From Hydra vulgaris (taxonomy: Eukaryota > Cnidaria > Hydrozoa > Anthoathecata > Hydridae), in contig NC_088926.1 in assembly GCF_038396675.1 (NCBI RefSeq), forward strand, positions 6,172,501 through 6,236,500: a DNA stretch of 64,000 bases. The letters are read 5' to 3'. The notes below the pieces were generated by a model. The model did no database searches. It was not told the DNA's origin and worked only from the letters and a program-made list of their open reading frames with translations. The stretch's first letter is position 1. Each line of letters opens with the position of its first letter. Positions 49,168-59,244 of the stretch are shown piece after piece. The position numbers and the translations under genes are program-made.

Positions 49168-49811
49168 TGGATTTAAAAACTGCTATGTTCTAAATATATA
49201 GATATAAAATACGTTTTTGTAAATCCGGCAAAAATACTACCAATTCTTATCTAGACATTTATTAATTCAATTCTAATCTAGAAATTTATTATTAGTCGTT
49301 CAAAAGCACAACATAAAAAAATAGCAATAATCTAACTCTAAATATTGTTACGAACTTTTTAAACTTCCATTTTTTATTTGCAATGCTTTAATTATTTATG
49401 ACGTTTTGAAACAATATCATTGGATAATTTTTTAAAAGTGGAATGTTGTTTGGTTAACTTTAAATTATGATAATTACGCGGTGTTTAATAGAAAATTATG
49501 TTACAACTAAGACTATTTTTTGAGAAATGACTTATTTTAACTTCGTTCTCCCTCCAGCTATTACATCTCTTTGGTAAAACTTATTAAAGATTTTTATGGT
49601 TTGATCACTGCAAAGAAAGAGCAATTTTTGCTACGCTGTGTGCAAGAGCATAGAAATTTGCATCTAGACTGTAAAAAAGAGACTCTTAACAAAAAGTGTC
49701 CTGAGTAATCTGTAATTTTAAATTCTCTTAATAAATATTTTATAAAATATAAGTGTTACAATTGATTTAGCTACATATCGGGAATGGTTAAAAACAGAAA
49801 TACTCAAAATC

Positions 49812-50192
49812 TTCAGAGTTCTGTCGGAATACGTTAATTTTGTCGTAGGAAGATAAAAAATTTTATTTAAAAAGGTCTATAATATTGGTTACTTTAAATT
49901 TTTTTTTTTTTTAAAAACTTATCAAGAAAAAAAAAATTATTATCAAAGTTACGTCTCAATTGGGTTTTTTTTAAATCTATAAAAGTGCAACTTTTAAAAA
50001 GTTTAAACTGAAGTGTAACGTAGCGTTAAAAAAATCTATATTTGAGACACATTTTTAATTGCTTCTTATATCTAGATTTAGTTACATTATTTATATACAG
50101 TCATTAGAAGAAAATATCCAACTTTATCTGTAATTCTGAGTTCTGTCGGCATGCGTTAATGTTGTCGTACGAAGATAAAATTTTGTATTTAA
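49812..50192. repeat. Direct ~60-bp repeat pair
   Basis: AGAGTTCTGTCGGAATACGTTAAT (49817) recurs as GAGTTCTGTCGGCATGCGTTAAT (50139); both continue into a TGTCGTA.GAAGATAAA stretch. The second copy ends exactly at the GC-rich palindrome. Confidence 0.65.
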
Positions 50193-50292
50193 GTGGGCAT
50201 GCGTCGTCCGGGAGACGACCGTCGGACGTCTTACGAACGTCTGGGCGTCCACGAGACGTCCAGCGGACGTCCTCCGGACGACGCGTGCCCAG
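50191..50292. mobile_element. GC-rich palindromic mini-element full of GGACGTC words
   Basis: The ends AGTGGGCATGCGTCGTCCGG and CCGGACGACGCGTGCCCAGT mirror each other. Inside are several GGACGTC, GACGTC and ACGTCTGG words in both orientations. It is strikingly GC-rich in this AT-rich region. Ends resemble those of 17013-17118. Confidence 0.7.
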
Positions 50293-50549
50293 TGGGTACA
50301 AACTTAGATTAAAAAAATATATTTGCTATATACAGACCACCAAGTAGCAATGTAAAATCTTTGGGAAAGCATTTTCAAACCGTTTTAGTGATCAATTTCA
50401 AACCTAGTTTCAAACAAATTTAGTGATCACTTCAAACCTAGTTTCAAACAAATTTAGTGATCATTTTCAAATCGTTTTTTTTTTTTTACACAACCATATA
50501 CGGATAATTATTTTTTTATCGCCGCATTTTTTTTTCTTTATTTATTGCT

Positions 50550-51890
50550 CATATATGAGCAATAAAAAAAATTTAAAAAAATAATAAAAATATTATGACA
50601 AAAGATAAATGGAGAAAATATAAAAAAATTTCGGAGATACTTATTAAAGAAAAACTGGAATTAAATTGGTAATTGCAAAAACGCAAAAAATACCTAACGA
50701 CACACATTTAAAGTCTAATAAGAAAAAGCGTTTCCAAAGCTTAAAAGGAAAATTAAACTCAAAAATTTATAAAGTTCTTGGATGACAAACGGGTTTATCA
50801 AATATTATAAAAAGAAAACTTTTTAAAAGATTTTTGAAAAGAAGGACTTGTAAAAATGAAAAAATATATTAACATTAAAGAAGCACGTTAAAAAAATTAA
50901 AAAAGCAGTAAAAAAAAACTATCATTGCAATTTATTTAAAAATTACACCAGCAACGCAACAAAAAAAAAAACACATCAGACATAATAAAAGAGGTAACAT
51001 GAAATAAAAAAGACACTTATAAAATATTCCTAACATACTTAAAAACAGGTAAAAGTGATAAAGAAGCCACCAAAGCAATAGGTATTGTCAAAAAAATTTA
51101 ACATTTTTTTAATGTGAATTAGAACAAGTTTAGCTGATCGAGTAACTGCAAAAACGAGTTTTAAATCATATTTAGAAAAAAAGAATTTCGTCATGGACAG
51201 CTTAAAATAGCTCCTGATGAGCTTCAAAACGCCTTTAAAACGATTAAAAAAACAAAAGTACTTGATGACATTAGTGCGAATGTTGCAGCGTAAAAACAAT
51301 TGAACATCCTCTTCTGCATATTTACCATCTGTCTCTTAAACACGGGGTATTTCCTAATCAGCTAAAGTTAGCAAAAGTTTTTCAATATTTAAAATTTTGT
51401 TACAGTTGAACACGAATTCTTCTTCATAAACTGGATGCTTATGGAATAAGAAACAAAAACATAAAATGGTTCCACTGCTTGCTAATAATCGGAAACAAGC
51501 ATCAAAAATGAAACAAACACTATCCGATACCAATACTGTTGCACGACTACGAAGTATTGCTTGCGGAGTTCAACAAGGATCAATTCTTCATTACTTTCAT
51601 TACTTTCATTACTTTCATACGACATTACTTTTTTTTGTTTATATTAACTATATCTACTCATCCTCCAATAAACTCAACTTTTTTATTTTTGTTGATGATA
51701 GACAAGCATTATTTTGTCACACAAAAATTAACCTATTGTTTGATATGGTTAATCAAGAGCTTGCAAATCTGAATAAATGGTTTAAATCCAACAAAATTTT
51801 GCTATATGTATAAAAAAGCAAATACACTCTTATGATAACACAACCAAAATCAGGCATCACCATTCCTGATCTAATTATTAATCAATTTTA
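50550..51890 (+). pseudogene. Decayed LINE, RT region
   Basis: Readable pieces: Ala-Pro-Asp-Glu-Leu-Gln-Asn-Ala-Phe-Lys-Thr near 51210, Leu-Asp-Ala-Tyr-Gly-Ile-Arg near 51428, Cys-Gly-Val-Gln-Gln-Gly-Ser-Ile-Leu at 51559-51585, Phe-Val-Asp-Asp (FADD box mutated to FVDD) near 51690, and Leu-Asn-Lys-Trp-Phe-Lys-Ser-Asn-Lys near 51770. A TTCATTACTT unit is expanded at 51590-51620 where Gly-Pro-Leu should be. Many stops. Confidence 0.7.
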
Positions 51891-52110
51891 AAATTACATA
51901 TAAATATTTAAAAAAATATTTATACGTTATTTTATTAACAGCTGCATCAGTTATTGTAGCATAATCTGGGCAAGTACTTATCTATCAAGCTTTATTGCAA
52001 TTTAAAGAAAGCAAGTAGATCTATAATTTAAAACACAAGCAGCTGCACTAGTGACATATCTCGAATATAGAAATTGGAGTGCTATGATGTCGATTTTCTT
52101 CCTGGATTTA

Positions 52111-52170
52111 ATCATAGTACGTACCATTATTATAAGGATTTTCATCCTTATAATGATGGTACATACTATG
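52111..52170. repeat. Imperfect hairpin, ~28-bp arms
   Basis: ATCATAGTACGTACCATTAT and ATAATGATGGTACATACTAT halves pair with about three mismatches. Confidence 0.75.
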
Positions 52171-52179
52171 CATTGTGGG

Positions 52180-53510
52180 AAATTTAAAGGTTTGCAGTTT
52201 TTAGTTCAGCAGAGACAGTAAGTCTACAGTTAAGTTTATTATTTGCCTGGTAGCTAGGTCACTTGAGACCTAGTTAATAAAAACCGCATTTAACAAGAGA
52301 GTAACTTGCGTAGTTCATTCGTTCATTTAATAAAAACAGTCAGTAAAAGTCATTCATTTAAATTCAGAAAAATTTCATTGAAATTTGTATTGAATTTTTT
52401 CAATACAAAAAATTAATAGTTGGAAATTTATTGGTCGCTTTTTGAAAAAATAATGTAACTAATGTAACGTTTAAAAAATACAGTAATTAAGGAATTAATT
52501 ATAATTTCTAGCTTCCAATAATAAGTTTTTCTTATAACTTAAAATTTTCTATGGGTCTGCAATCAACAATTATCTTTATTGGTTTTTTGATCCTAAAGAT
52601 GCTGACCTAAAGGGAACAAATTGTATAGGTTCCTTTTGGTGTCTCCTTGAAGTTGAAAATGCAAACAAGCAAGCAATCTGGACTAATTCAATCCCTAATT
52701 CCATTTTTTTTTCCAAACCCTATTGAAAGCAAACATGTCACCCTAGTGAAAGCAAAGGAAATCCCTAAGGAAATCAAAAACAGCGTAAAAAAGTATTTAA
52801 AACCAACTCTGAGTCTACTGGTTAAAACTGGAACTCAATCTTTTAGAAAATGCTCTACAAACATTTGTAAAATATTTATTTTACAGATATTTGTATTTGA
52901 TTCTGGACCTTTTTTCCACTACGGCGACAGTTGTTCCAGAAGCAATGCCAATAACGTAAAATAAAAATGCATGAAAAGCAGGAACATTGCCATGAGCCTA
53001 CAGCTGAATCAGATGTAGAATGTTTTTTTATCAAAATAAAAAAGTTGATCCTGATAAAATTAAAGAAATTGGTTATGGACTAATGACGTTCTATAAAAAG
53101 ACGAACTATTGATACGATGTAAAATCCCAATCAAGCATTAAATTCAATTATATGGTCTCGCGTTTTAAAGCACGCATTTGCAATTGCATATATACAATTT
53201 TGTAAAATGCTCAGAGGCGCTATATTATAATGATGGTGCAAACAATGCCTTAGAACTTTTTTACACTATCTTAAATGGAACTGTTACATTAGCTACAACA
53301 AGCAAAATTGTAAAACCAATCGGCATATGATGTCGACAATCGGCATATGATGTCGACAAAGTGAATACTCTTTACTTTCTACTTTTTAACTTTAAGTTAA
53401 AAAACGCTATGCTTAAAAACATTTTCCATAACCGATTTATTTTTACAAAGTACAAATACCAAACTAAGAACTCAATTAATAAATTTGTTATACCAAAAAA
53501 TTTATCAAAG
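52180..53510. other. No gene recognised; 20-bp direct duplication at 53319-53358
   Basis: AATCGGCATATGATGTCGAC is present twice in a row at 53319-53358. A 105-codon frame at 52647-52964 lacks an ATG at its start and shows no known domain; I do not call it. Confidence 0.45.
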
Positions 53511-53516
53511 TATGCT

Positions 53517-53576
53517 GAATTTTTAATAACTTGTTGAGAGCCACAATCGTGGCTCTCAACAAGTTATTAAAAATTC
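53517..53576. repeat. Perfect 28+28 palindrome, 4-base spacer
   Basis: GAATTTTTAATAACTTGTTG plus AGAGCCAC, then AATC, then the exact reverse complement. No target duplication or coding. Confidence 0.9.
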
Positions 53577-54499
53577 AAGTAACATAAAAACTATAACTTC
53601 AAATCAACATTTTAAACGTACAATAAAGCAACACTTATTTGAACTTGATACCAAACAATTACCATCTCACTTTTAAATACTCTATTTAATCTTATTGTTT
53701 ACGTATTATATAATGACACGATACTTTTTCTGTTTGTTTGTTTTTTACGACTATTTTTCTGTCTGTTGATGACTCAGCGTCAAACTAGCCGATAGAACGA
53801 ATATTTTGAAAGGAGACAATTAGACGCAAAGTTTAAAAGTTTTCAACAAAAGCGGCTACACCAATTAAGTTAAATATAATTGTTGTCCAGGGGTCGATGT
53901 TAAAAAACTTTTTACCAGAGTAAATTGTCAATGTTATAAAATATTTTCAAAAATACCGGCAAAAGTAAAAATAAAACCAATAAAAGTATAATTAAAAAAT
54001 AAATAAGTAAAACAATAATAAAAGTAAAAAAAAGCCAATAAAACTTTCTCTTAACGTTTACACTCGAAAATTTTTCCGGAGGTTGGACTTACGAAAATTT
54101 TTGTTGAAAATCCATAGATATGAATATTTAGTTGTAGAAACCTGTAGTTCAGAATGTTTTTTAATTTTTAACTCAAAATTTTTTTGTTTTTGGCAACCTT
54201 TTATCAACCTTTTGTATCCGGATAATAGATTTCTTAATATAAATTCACGGCATAGATATCTACAAAATTTAACGCGGAAAAGTTTTATAATATTGGATTA
54301 AAAAACATTTTACAACTCTAAAGTTACGGTTGTAAAAATTCCCAGAGTAAAATTTCCGTCAGTAGCATTTTATAATACACCGGTAAAAAGTTACCTATTA
54401 CCAATACTCTGGTAAAAAGGTTTATACCATCGACCATTTTCTTTTTAACTACATTAGCACAATAATTCTTTAAAAAGATATTTTTTTAAACATAAATGT

Positions 54500-54615
54500 T
54501 TTATTTTAGAATTAGTTTTATTTAAACAAATTTAAATAAAGGTTTCGTCATTTCTTTACTTAGGAATATTGTAATGAAATTTTTGACAAAAGCTACGTAA
54601 AGCTTAGCTGAGTGA
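54500..54615. mobile_element. Fragment of the 225-bp MITE family
   Basis: On the minus strand it carries AGCTTTTGTCAAAAATTTCATTACAATATTCCTAAGTAAAGAAATGACGAAA-like sequence (read in short blocks) matching 5693-5917, with a degraded GTAAAGCTTAGCTGAG end. Confidence 0.55.
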
Positions 54616-54651
54616 AGTGAATATGATCTGATCGTGAATAGCTGCTGATTA

Positions 54652-55862
54652 TGAATTTGCGCATTTCACAAAATGTGCAATTTTTTGCTCATTTCGTGAA
54701 CAGGATAGCGCTATTGCACAGATTGCGAAATGTTGAACTTTTACTGTTTTTTTAAATAGTTATATATTATATATTTATTATATATAGTATATTTTCAAAA
54801 TTGATTTAAATTGGGAATTGGGCAGTGGAGATTGTTTATTACACTGAATATATATTTGATCTTCTCCATAAGCTTTCTTCTTACTGTGTATCAGGTAACC
54901 GCTTTAGGATTATTGAATCCGTCTTTACCAATTGTAGAATAAAATTTATCCTCAATAAACAGCACTCTTTGTTATTTACAGTAATTTCAGTTTTCCTCAA
55001 GATTCTATCCTTAACCCTAAACTTTTTTTAATTTACATTAACGATCTCCTAGAAACTCTCACATCTAAGAACGCATTGTTCGCCGATGATACTACCATTT
55101 ATTCTTATCTTGATAAGAAGCCAACGCTCTCTGATTAAAAAGGATCTCACTTCTGCTACAGCATGGGGCTCTCAGTGGCTGGTGAACTTTTACTCAAATA
55201 AAACTCAATTTTTGTCAGCTAATTGTTATCGCAACAGTCTAGATCTTCTTATATTTATAAACTGTAATGTACTCAATAGTTCATCTGCCCTTCGTCTTCT
55301 AGGGTTAACTCTTACTTCCGATCTTTGTTGGAAACCATATATTAAATCCATTGCAAAATTAACCTAAGCTAAAGTTGCATCTCTTTATTGTGCTTGCCTC
55401 TTTCTTACTCCGTATTTTATTCATTATCTCTATAAATCTCAAATCCGTTCTTGCATGGAATACTGTTGTCATATCTGGAGCGGATCTTCTAATGATAATT
55501 TTTTTTTTTTAGACAAGGTGAAATTGTAAACATGTTAGACCTGGTCTTCCTGCTAACTTTCAACCATTGTCACATCATCATAATGCTGTTTCTCTTTTTT
55601 ATAAATATTATTATGGGGCTTCTCATTCTCGTGTTACTTGTCATTCAATTATGTCTCATTATTCTACTGTAACTGTTCCTAAATGCTCCAAAAATTCCTT
55701 TCCGTCTAGTTTTCTCTCCTTGAACATCATTTCTTTGGAATCCTCTCCATTCATCTTGTTTTCCTGATTCATATAATTTGCAATCTTTTAAGTTATCTAT
55801 TCAGTTAACAAAATGAGCCAAAAATCGCAAATTTCGTGAAATGCGCAATTTCACGAAAAATT
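54652..55862. mobile_element. Inverted-repeat element interrupted by a LINE
   Basis: TTGCGCATTTCACAAAATGTG...GCTCATTTCGTG at 54652-54705 is mirrored by GAGCCAAAAATCGCAAATTTCGTGAAATGCGC at 55813-55862. The DNA between is almost all LINE sequence (54825-55800), so the LINE probably landed inside a short MITE. Confidence 0.55.
54825..55800 (+). pseudogene. Decayed LINE: RT C-terminal part and 3' end
   Basis: Readable pieces: [24 protein letters not shown] (FADD box, about 55077-55103), Leu-Arg-Leu-Leu-Gly-Leu-Thr-Leu, Met-Glu-Tyr-Cys-Cys-His-Ile-Trp-Ser-Gly, and a C-terminus like that at 5046-5460. Several frame breaks. Same family as 46744-48240 and 5046-5460. Confidence 0.75.
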
Positions 55863-55901
55863 AAACAAACAAACAAAAAAAATTTAAAAAAAGTAGTTAA
55901 A

Positions 55902-56167
55902 ATATCGTCAGCCAAGAACCAAAAGGCTGTATGTCCACATTTTATTTTTTTTCTGTTTATTATCAATAAATGTTCAACAACCAATCGAGTATGTGTCCAG
56001 TAAAACTATTCTCAAGAAGGATACAACTTTTAAAAATACTTAAAAAACTAGTCGGACATTCTGGTAGTATTTTTTTGCAAATTAAATTTTAAAACTTGAT
56101 TTTCTCGGAAACGCAAAAAATAGACATACGGCTCTCGGCTGGCCTCTTAGTTCTCGGCTGACGATAT
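55902..56167. mobile_element. 266-bp MITE with ATATCGTCAGCC ends
   Basis: ATATCGTCAGCCAAGAACCAAAAGGC at the left is mirrored by GGCCTCTTAGTTCTCGGCTGACGATAT at the right; a second inner pair (GTATGTCCAC / ATAGACATAC) continues the pairing. No ORF. Confidence 0.7.
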
Positions 56168-56169
56168 GT

Positions 56170-57280
56170 AAGTGTAAGTGTGTATTTTTTTCAGGATTTA
56201 GCAACGTGTTATATCAACATTTAAATCATGTAGGGTGGGTGATAAGACCTTGACCGCTGGCAGAACAGCTCCGATCAAAGTTTTTATCTTTTATTTTTTT
56301 ATGTTGTAATGCTTAATTTAAATGACAAAATAAATAAAATATCAAGTGAAACTCTTTTAACAAGCTTTTTACAAAGTTTGCAAAGCAAAATTTATAAATG
56401 ATTCAATTACAAAAAAAGTCACAACATATTCAAGAGAAACACTTAAATATACAAAAGTTTTAATAATACAATAGAATATTTATATTACTAAAATTTAATA
56501 AATGTTGTTTTACTGTTTAAAACGATTTAATTACGATTTTGTTTTTTTATATTTTTATTTAAGATCAGGTTCTGCGAATATGGTCTTCGACATGTAATCG
56601 AGTTGACTAATTTCTTAATTAATGTTGTAAGGGTATAAAAACTGCCAATAAATTGTCTTCTTATGTATTTGTGATCATTAAAGGAGGAATATGACAGAAA
56701 ATATGTCATTAGCATGTTGTTATAAAGTTTAAACATAAATTGATAACTTTTAATACTCATAATGAACTAATTATAAACGTTTAAAGCAAAAAAACTTCAA
56801 TAAGTAAAAGTAACCTAGTCGTTTGCTTTTGTTTGCAAAAATTTTTTATTTAATGAAGATTACTTGCTCTTGTATTTCGTTTGCAATTACTTTATGTTAA
56901 AAAAATAGAAGATTTTTTTAATATCAAAATTTAGCTAAAAACCTAAACTTACGTCATAAAATGACAAAATCATCTAAAAAACTAGCAACGCATTTTTTTA
57001 AAAAATGAAGACTTTTTTATAAAATCATTAGAACCAATAAAGCAATTGATCCCGACGAACTTTTTGAGAAAGTAATATTTCTAGATTAGTTTGAGGGAAA
57101 TAAACTTCATTTAAACGACTCTTAATATTAATAAAACAAAATGGACTTTTTTCTGGCCTCATTACAAAAAACCTTTTTTTGCCATTTTCTGATGCAATTT
57201 TTACCATTTATGCTGCAATTTTTAAGAACCAATTTACTCATTCACTTGATGATATACTATGTTACAATTCTTGTTATACC
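56170..57280. other. No gene recognised
   Basis: AT-rich. A 77-codon frame on the minus strand at 56527-56760 opens with Met-Ser-Ile-Lys but shows no known domain and no neighbour support. Confidence 0.4.
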
Positions 57281-57289
57281 TAAGAGACC

Positions 57290-57640
57290 GCCCGTCCGAC
57301 TAGAAAAAAAGCTCAAATAAAAAGGAAGAACCGGTGATAAGCAATGCACCGATAAAGCGAACGATTAAACCGATGAAACGAAAGGTTAAAAAAAAAAGTT
57401 CCCGGGTTCAAAAAAGAACGACGTCACGCGCATGCGCATGCGCATGCGCGCAGAAATAAAGGATCAGGTGAAATAAAAACGATGAACCGACGATAAGCAA
57501 GGGTCCGAGGAAGTAGAGTATTGAACCGAGCGATTAAAGTGATGAACGGATTAAAAAAAAAGTTTCCCGGTTTCAAAAAAAAAGAATGACGCGCATGCGC
57601 ATGCGCATGCGCGCAGAAATAAAAGATCAGGTGACAAAAA
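57290..57640. repeat. 163-bp tandem repeat with a GCGCATGCGC core
   Basis: Two units, offset 163 bp, each with a (A/G)ACCG(G/A)...GATAAGCAA(T/G) part, a run of A, CCCGG(G/T)TTCAAAAAA, and the self-complementary GCGCATGCGCATGCGCATGC followed by GCGCAGAAATAAA and GATCAGGTGA. It lies just left of the small-gene cassette. Confidence 0.8.
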
Positions 57641-57699
57641 ATTTTATAGAAAAAAAAGGTTACAAATGAAATGGATTCTGTTCCCTAAAAATAGGGTAG

Positions 57700-57770
57700 T
57701 GTTCTTTCGTCCAATTTTCAAACGTTATGTTTGGGTAACGTTTTTTTCCGTACGTGACGAAAGAATGATA
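57700..57770. repeat. Short inverted repeat TTCTTTCGTC...GACGAAAGAA
   Basis: GTTCTTTCGTCCAATTTTC at the left and TACGTGACGAAAGAATG at the right, with AACGTTATG/GTAACGTTTT inside. A similar TTTCGTCCAACA/TGTTGGACGAAA palindrome is at 10881-10918. Confidence 0.6.
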
Positions 57771-57890
57771 TAGTTGGCAAAATAATAATTTTTATGACAT
57801 CATTTGAATTTCCAGACATTGTATTAGTTAGCTAAAAAAAAAAATTTATTTATAAAAATATATTTACATAAAAGATTACAATAAAAAAGA

Positions 57891-58103
57891 TTATAATTTA
57901 CGTATAGAAAAATTTATTTTTATATATTCATTTATAGATATATTTTTTTTTTTATTGTTTATATTGTTCAATTCGTCTTTTAGACATTTTTCAAAGTCAA
58001 GGCCGCGTAGTGGTCTTTTTAATTTCAAATTTGGCGGTTGAAATTCGTACGCTGGAGCATCAAGTTCGTCTTCCCAGTTTTCAACATCATTTTTATTATT
58101 CAT
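57891..58103 (-). CDS. Small acidic-then-basic protein, cassette gene 1
   Basis: 70 codons with ATG at 58103. A pyrimidine-rich TTTTTTAG acceptor ends 13 bases before the ATG (AG at 58117-58118). The N-terminal third is acidic (Glu-Asn-Trp-Glu-Asp-Glu-Leu-Asp) and runs into Ala-Pro-Ala-Tyr-Glu-Phe-Gln-Pro-Pro, then a basic patch (Lys-Leu-Lys-Arg-Pro-Leu-Arg). No domain is recognised. It is the last gene of the minus-strand series, 134 bp after gene 2. The Asn/Lys-rich C-terminus may be partly read-through of AT-rich DNA. Confidence 0.5.
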   Translation of the reverse strand: MNNKNDVENWEDELDAPAYEFQPPNLKLKRPLRGLDFEKCLKDELNNINNKKKNISINEYIKINFSIRKL

Positions 58104-58237
58104 TTTTTATTTATAACTAAAAAAAAAGAATGTTAGTATAAAGTGGTATAAAAAAAAAAAGAAAAAAATAAGGAATAAAAAAATCACAAAAAATGGGATA
58201 AAATATATATATTTCTAAATAAAAAAAAATACAAAAG

Positions 58238-58499
58238 TTATTTTTTTTGAAGATGACAACTTTGGCATACGCCACATTTTTTTATGCAAAAGTAGCGTTG
58301 GTTTACGGAATTTGAATGTACCAAAGAATGGTTTTGTAATGTAAAATAGTAGAAGTACATGGCTGTAAAAAAAAAAAATAAGATTAATAAATAAATAATT
58401 TAATGATAAAAAAAAGAAAAAAACAGAAAAAAATATACCTTTCATTTGTTTTCTTATTTTTTTATTAGGTTTTCTGCTGCTGTATCCATAGGTTTTCAT
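58238..58499 (-). CDS. Small Cys-rich protein, two exons, cassette gene 2
   Basis: Exon 1 is 58439-58499 (starts Met-Lys-Thr-Tyr-Gly-Tyr, strongly basic), intron 58363-58438 (76 bp, GTATAT...TTTACAG), exon 2 is 58238-58362. The join gives 61 residues ending in Cys-Ile-Lys-Lys-Cys-Gly-Val-Cys-Gln-Ser-Cys-His, a C-x3-C-x2-C-x2-C-H cluster that could bind zinc. The unspliced frame instead gives a hydrophobic stretch that is intron, not a membrane segment. A TTATAG|ACAAACTAATAAA leader precedes the ATG (AG at 58513-58514). Function unknown. Confidence 0.6.
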
Positions 58500-58671
58500 T
58501 TTATTAGTTTGTCTATAAATATAAAATGTTATTTTTATAATGTATAAAATTATTTTCGTGAATATAATAATATTGATCTATTATAATGATATAATTATAG
58601 ATAATTATATTAGATAATTATAATAGATAATTATAATAATTATAATAGATAATTATCATAGATAATTATAA

Positions 58672-59124
58672 TTATAATAGATAATTATCTATATATAATA
58701 ATATTGATGCTTCAGCTGGTTCTGGTACAGGATTATAAAAATAGAATAGTTCTTCTTGTTTAGCTTCTATGACCGCACTTGGATATACTGCGTTCGGTGG
58801 TGAATACACAGGTGGTAAATTTTTAACAACGCTTTCTTCATAGGTAGGTAGTCGAGGAATTTTGTTTTTATATTTAGTGACAATATCATTACGATGAATT
58901 GCTTTGCATAATACAAGTAAATATTCTAACTTGCTTTCTACTGTTTCGTAAATATGACCGTGTTCGCTTTGTATAGTGTTATCTTTAAAGTATGCTATAA
59001 TGTCCAAACCATTTTTTAAAGTTTCTTTGATTCCAAAAGGTATTTTAAGCATAAATTTAATCGATTTCACGTTGGCAATGGTTAGTTCCAGACTGATTTC
59101 TCTGAATATTTCAATTGTGTTCAT
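58672..59124 (-). CDS. DED-like protein with PY motifs, cassette gene 3
   Basis: 150 residues. Residues about 1-90 follow the death-effector-domain pattern by eye: Phe-Arg-Glu-Ile-Ser-Leu-Glu-Leu, Val-Lys-Ser-Ile-Lys-Phe-Met-Leu, Leu-Asp-Ile-Ile-Ala-Tyr-Phe, then Leu-Glu-Tyr-Leu-Leu-Val-Leu-Cys-Lys-Ala-Ile-His-Arg-Asn-Asp-Ile. DEDs dock caspases and FADD-type adaptors. The tail (about 92-125) has Leu-Pro-Thr-Tyr-Glu-Glu and Leu-Pro-Pro-Val-Tyr-Ser, that is LPxY and PPxY motifs that bind WW domains of NEDD4-type ubiquitin ligases. The leader after TTTTTTTAG (59141-59142) is ATTAACTAATAAAAAA. The stop lies in an AT-rich repeat. The DED call rests on pattern only. Confidence 0.6.
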   Translation of the reverse strand: MNTIEIFREISLELTIANVKSIKFMLKIPFGIKETLKNGLDIIAYFKDNTIQSEHGHIYETVESKLEYLLVLCKAIHRNDIVTKYKNKIPRLPTYEESVVKNLPPVYSPPNAVYPSAVIEAKQEELFYFYNPVPEPAEASILLYIDNYLL

Positions 59125-59244
59125 TTTTTTATTAGTTAATCTAAAAAAATAATGGTTAATAATGTTAGATAAAGTTCATAAAAATATATAAAAAATAACA
59201 ATGATAGAACAAAAGTACAAATACATTTTTTTACATAAAGTATA

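Noticed and set aside
50104..50347. Arg-rich open frames on both strands
   Set aside because: Overlapping frames through the GC-rich palindrome; symmetry of the DNA explains both.
58363..58438. Membrane segment in cassette gene 2
   Set aside because: It is a 76-bp T-rich intron; splicing yields a Cys-rich end instead.
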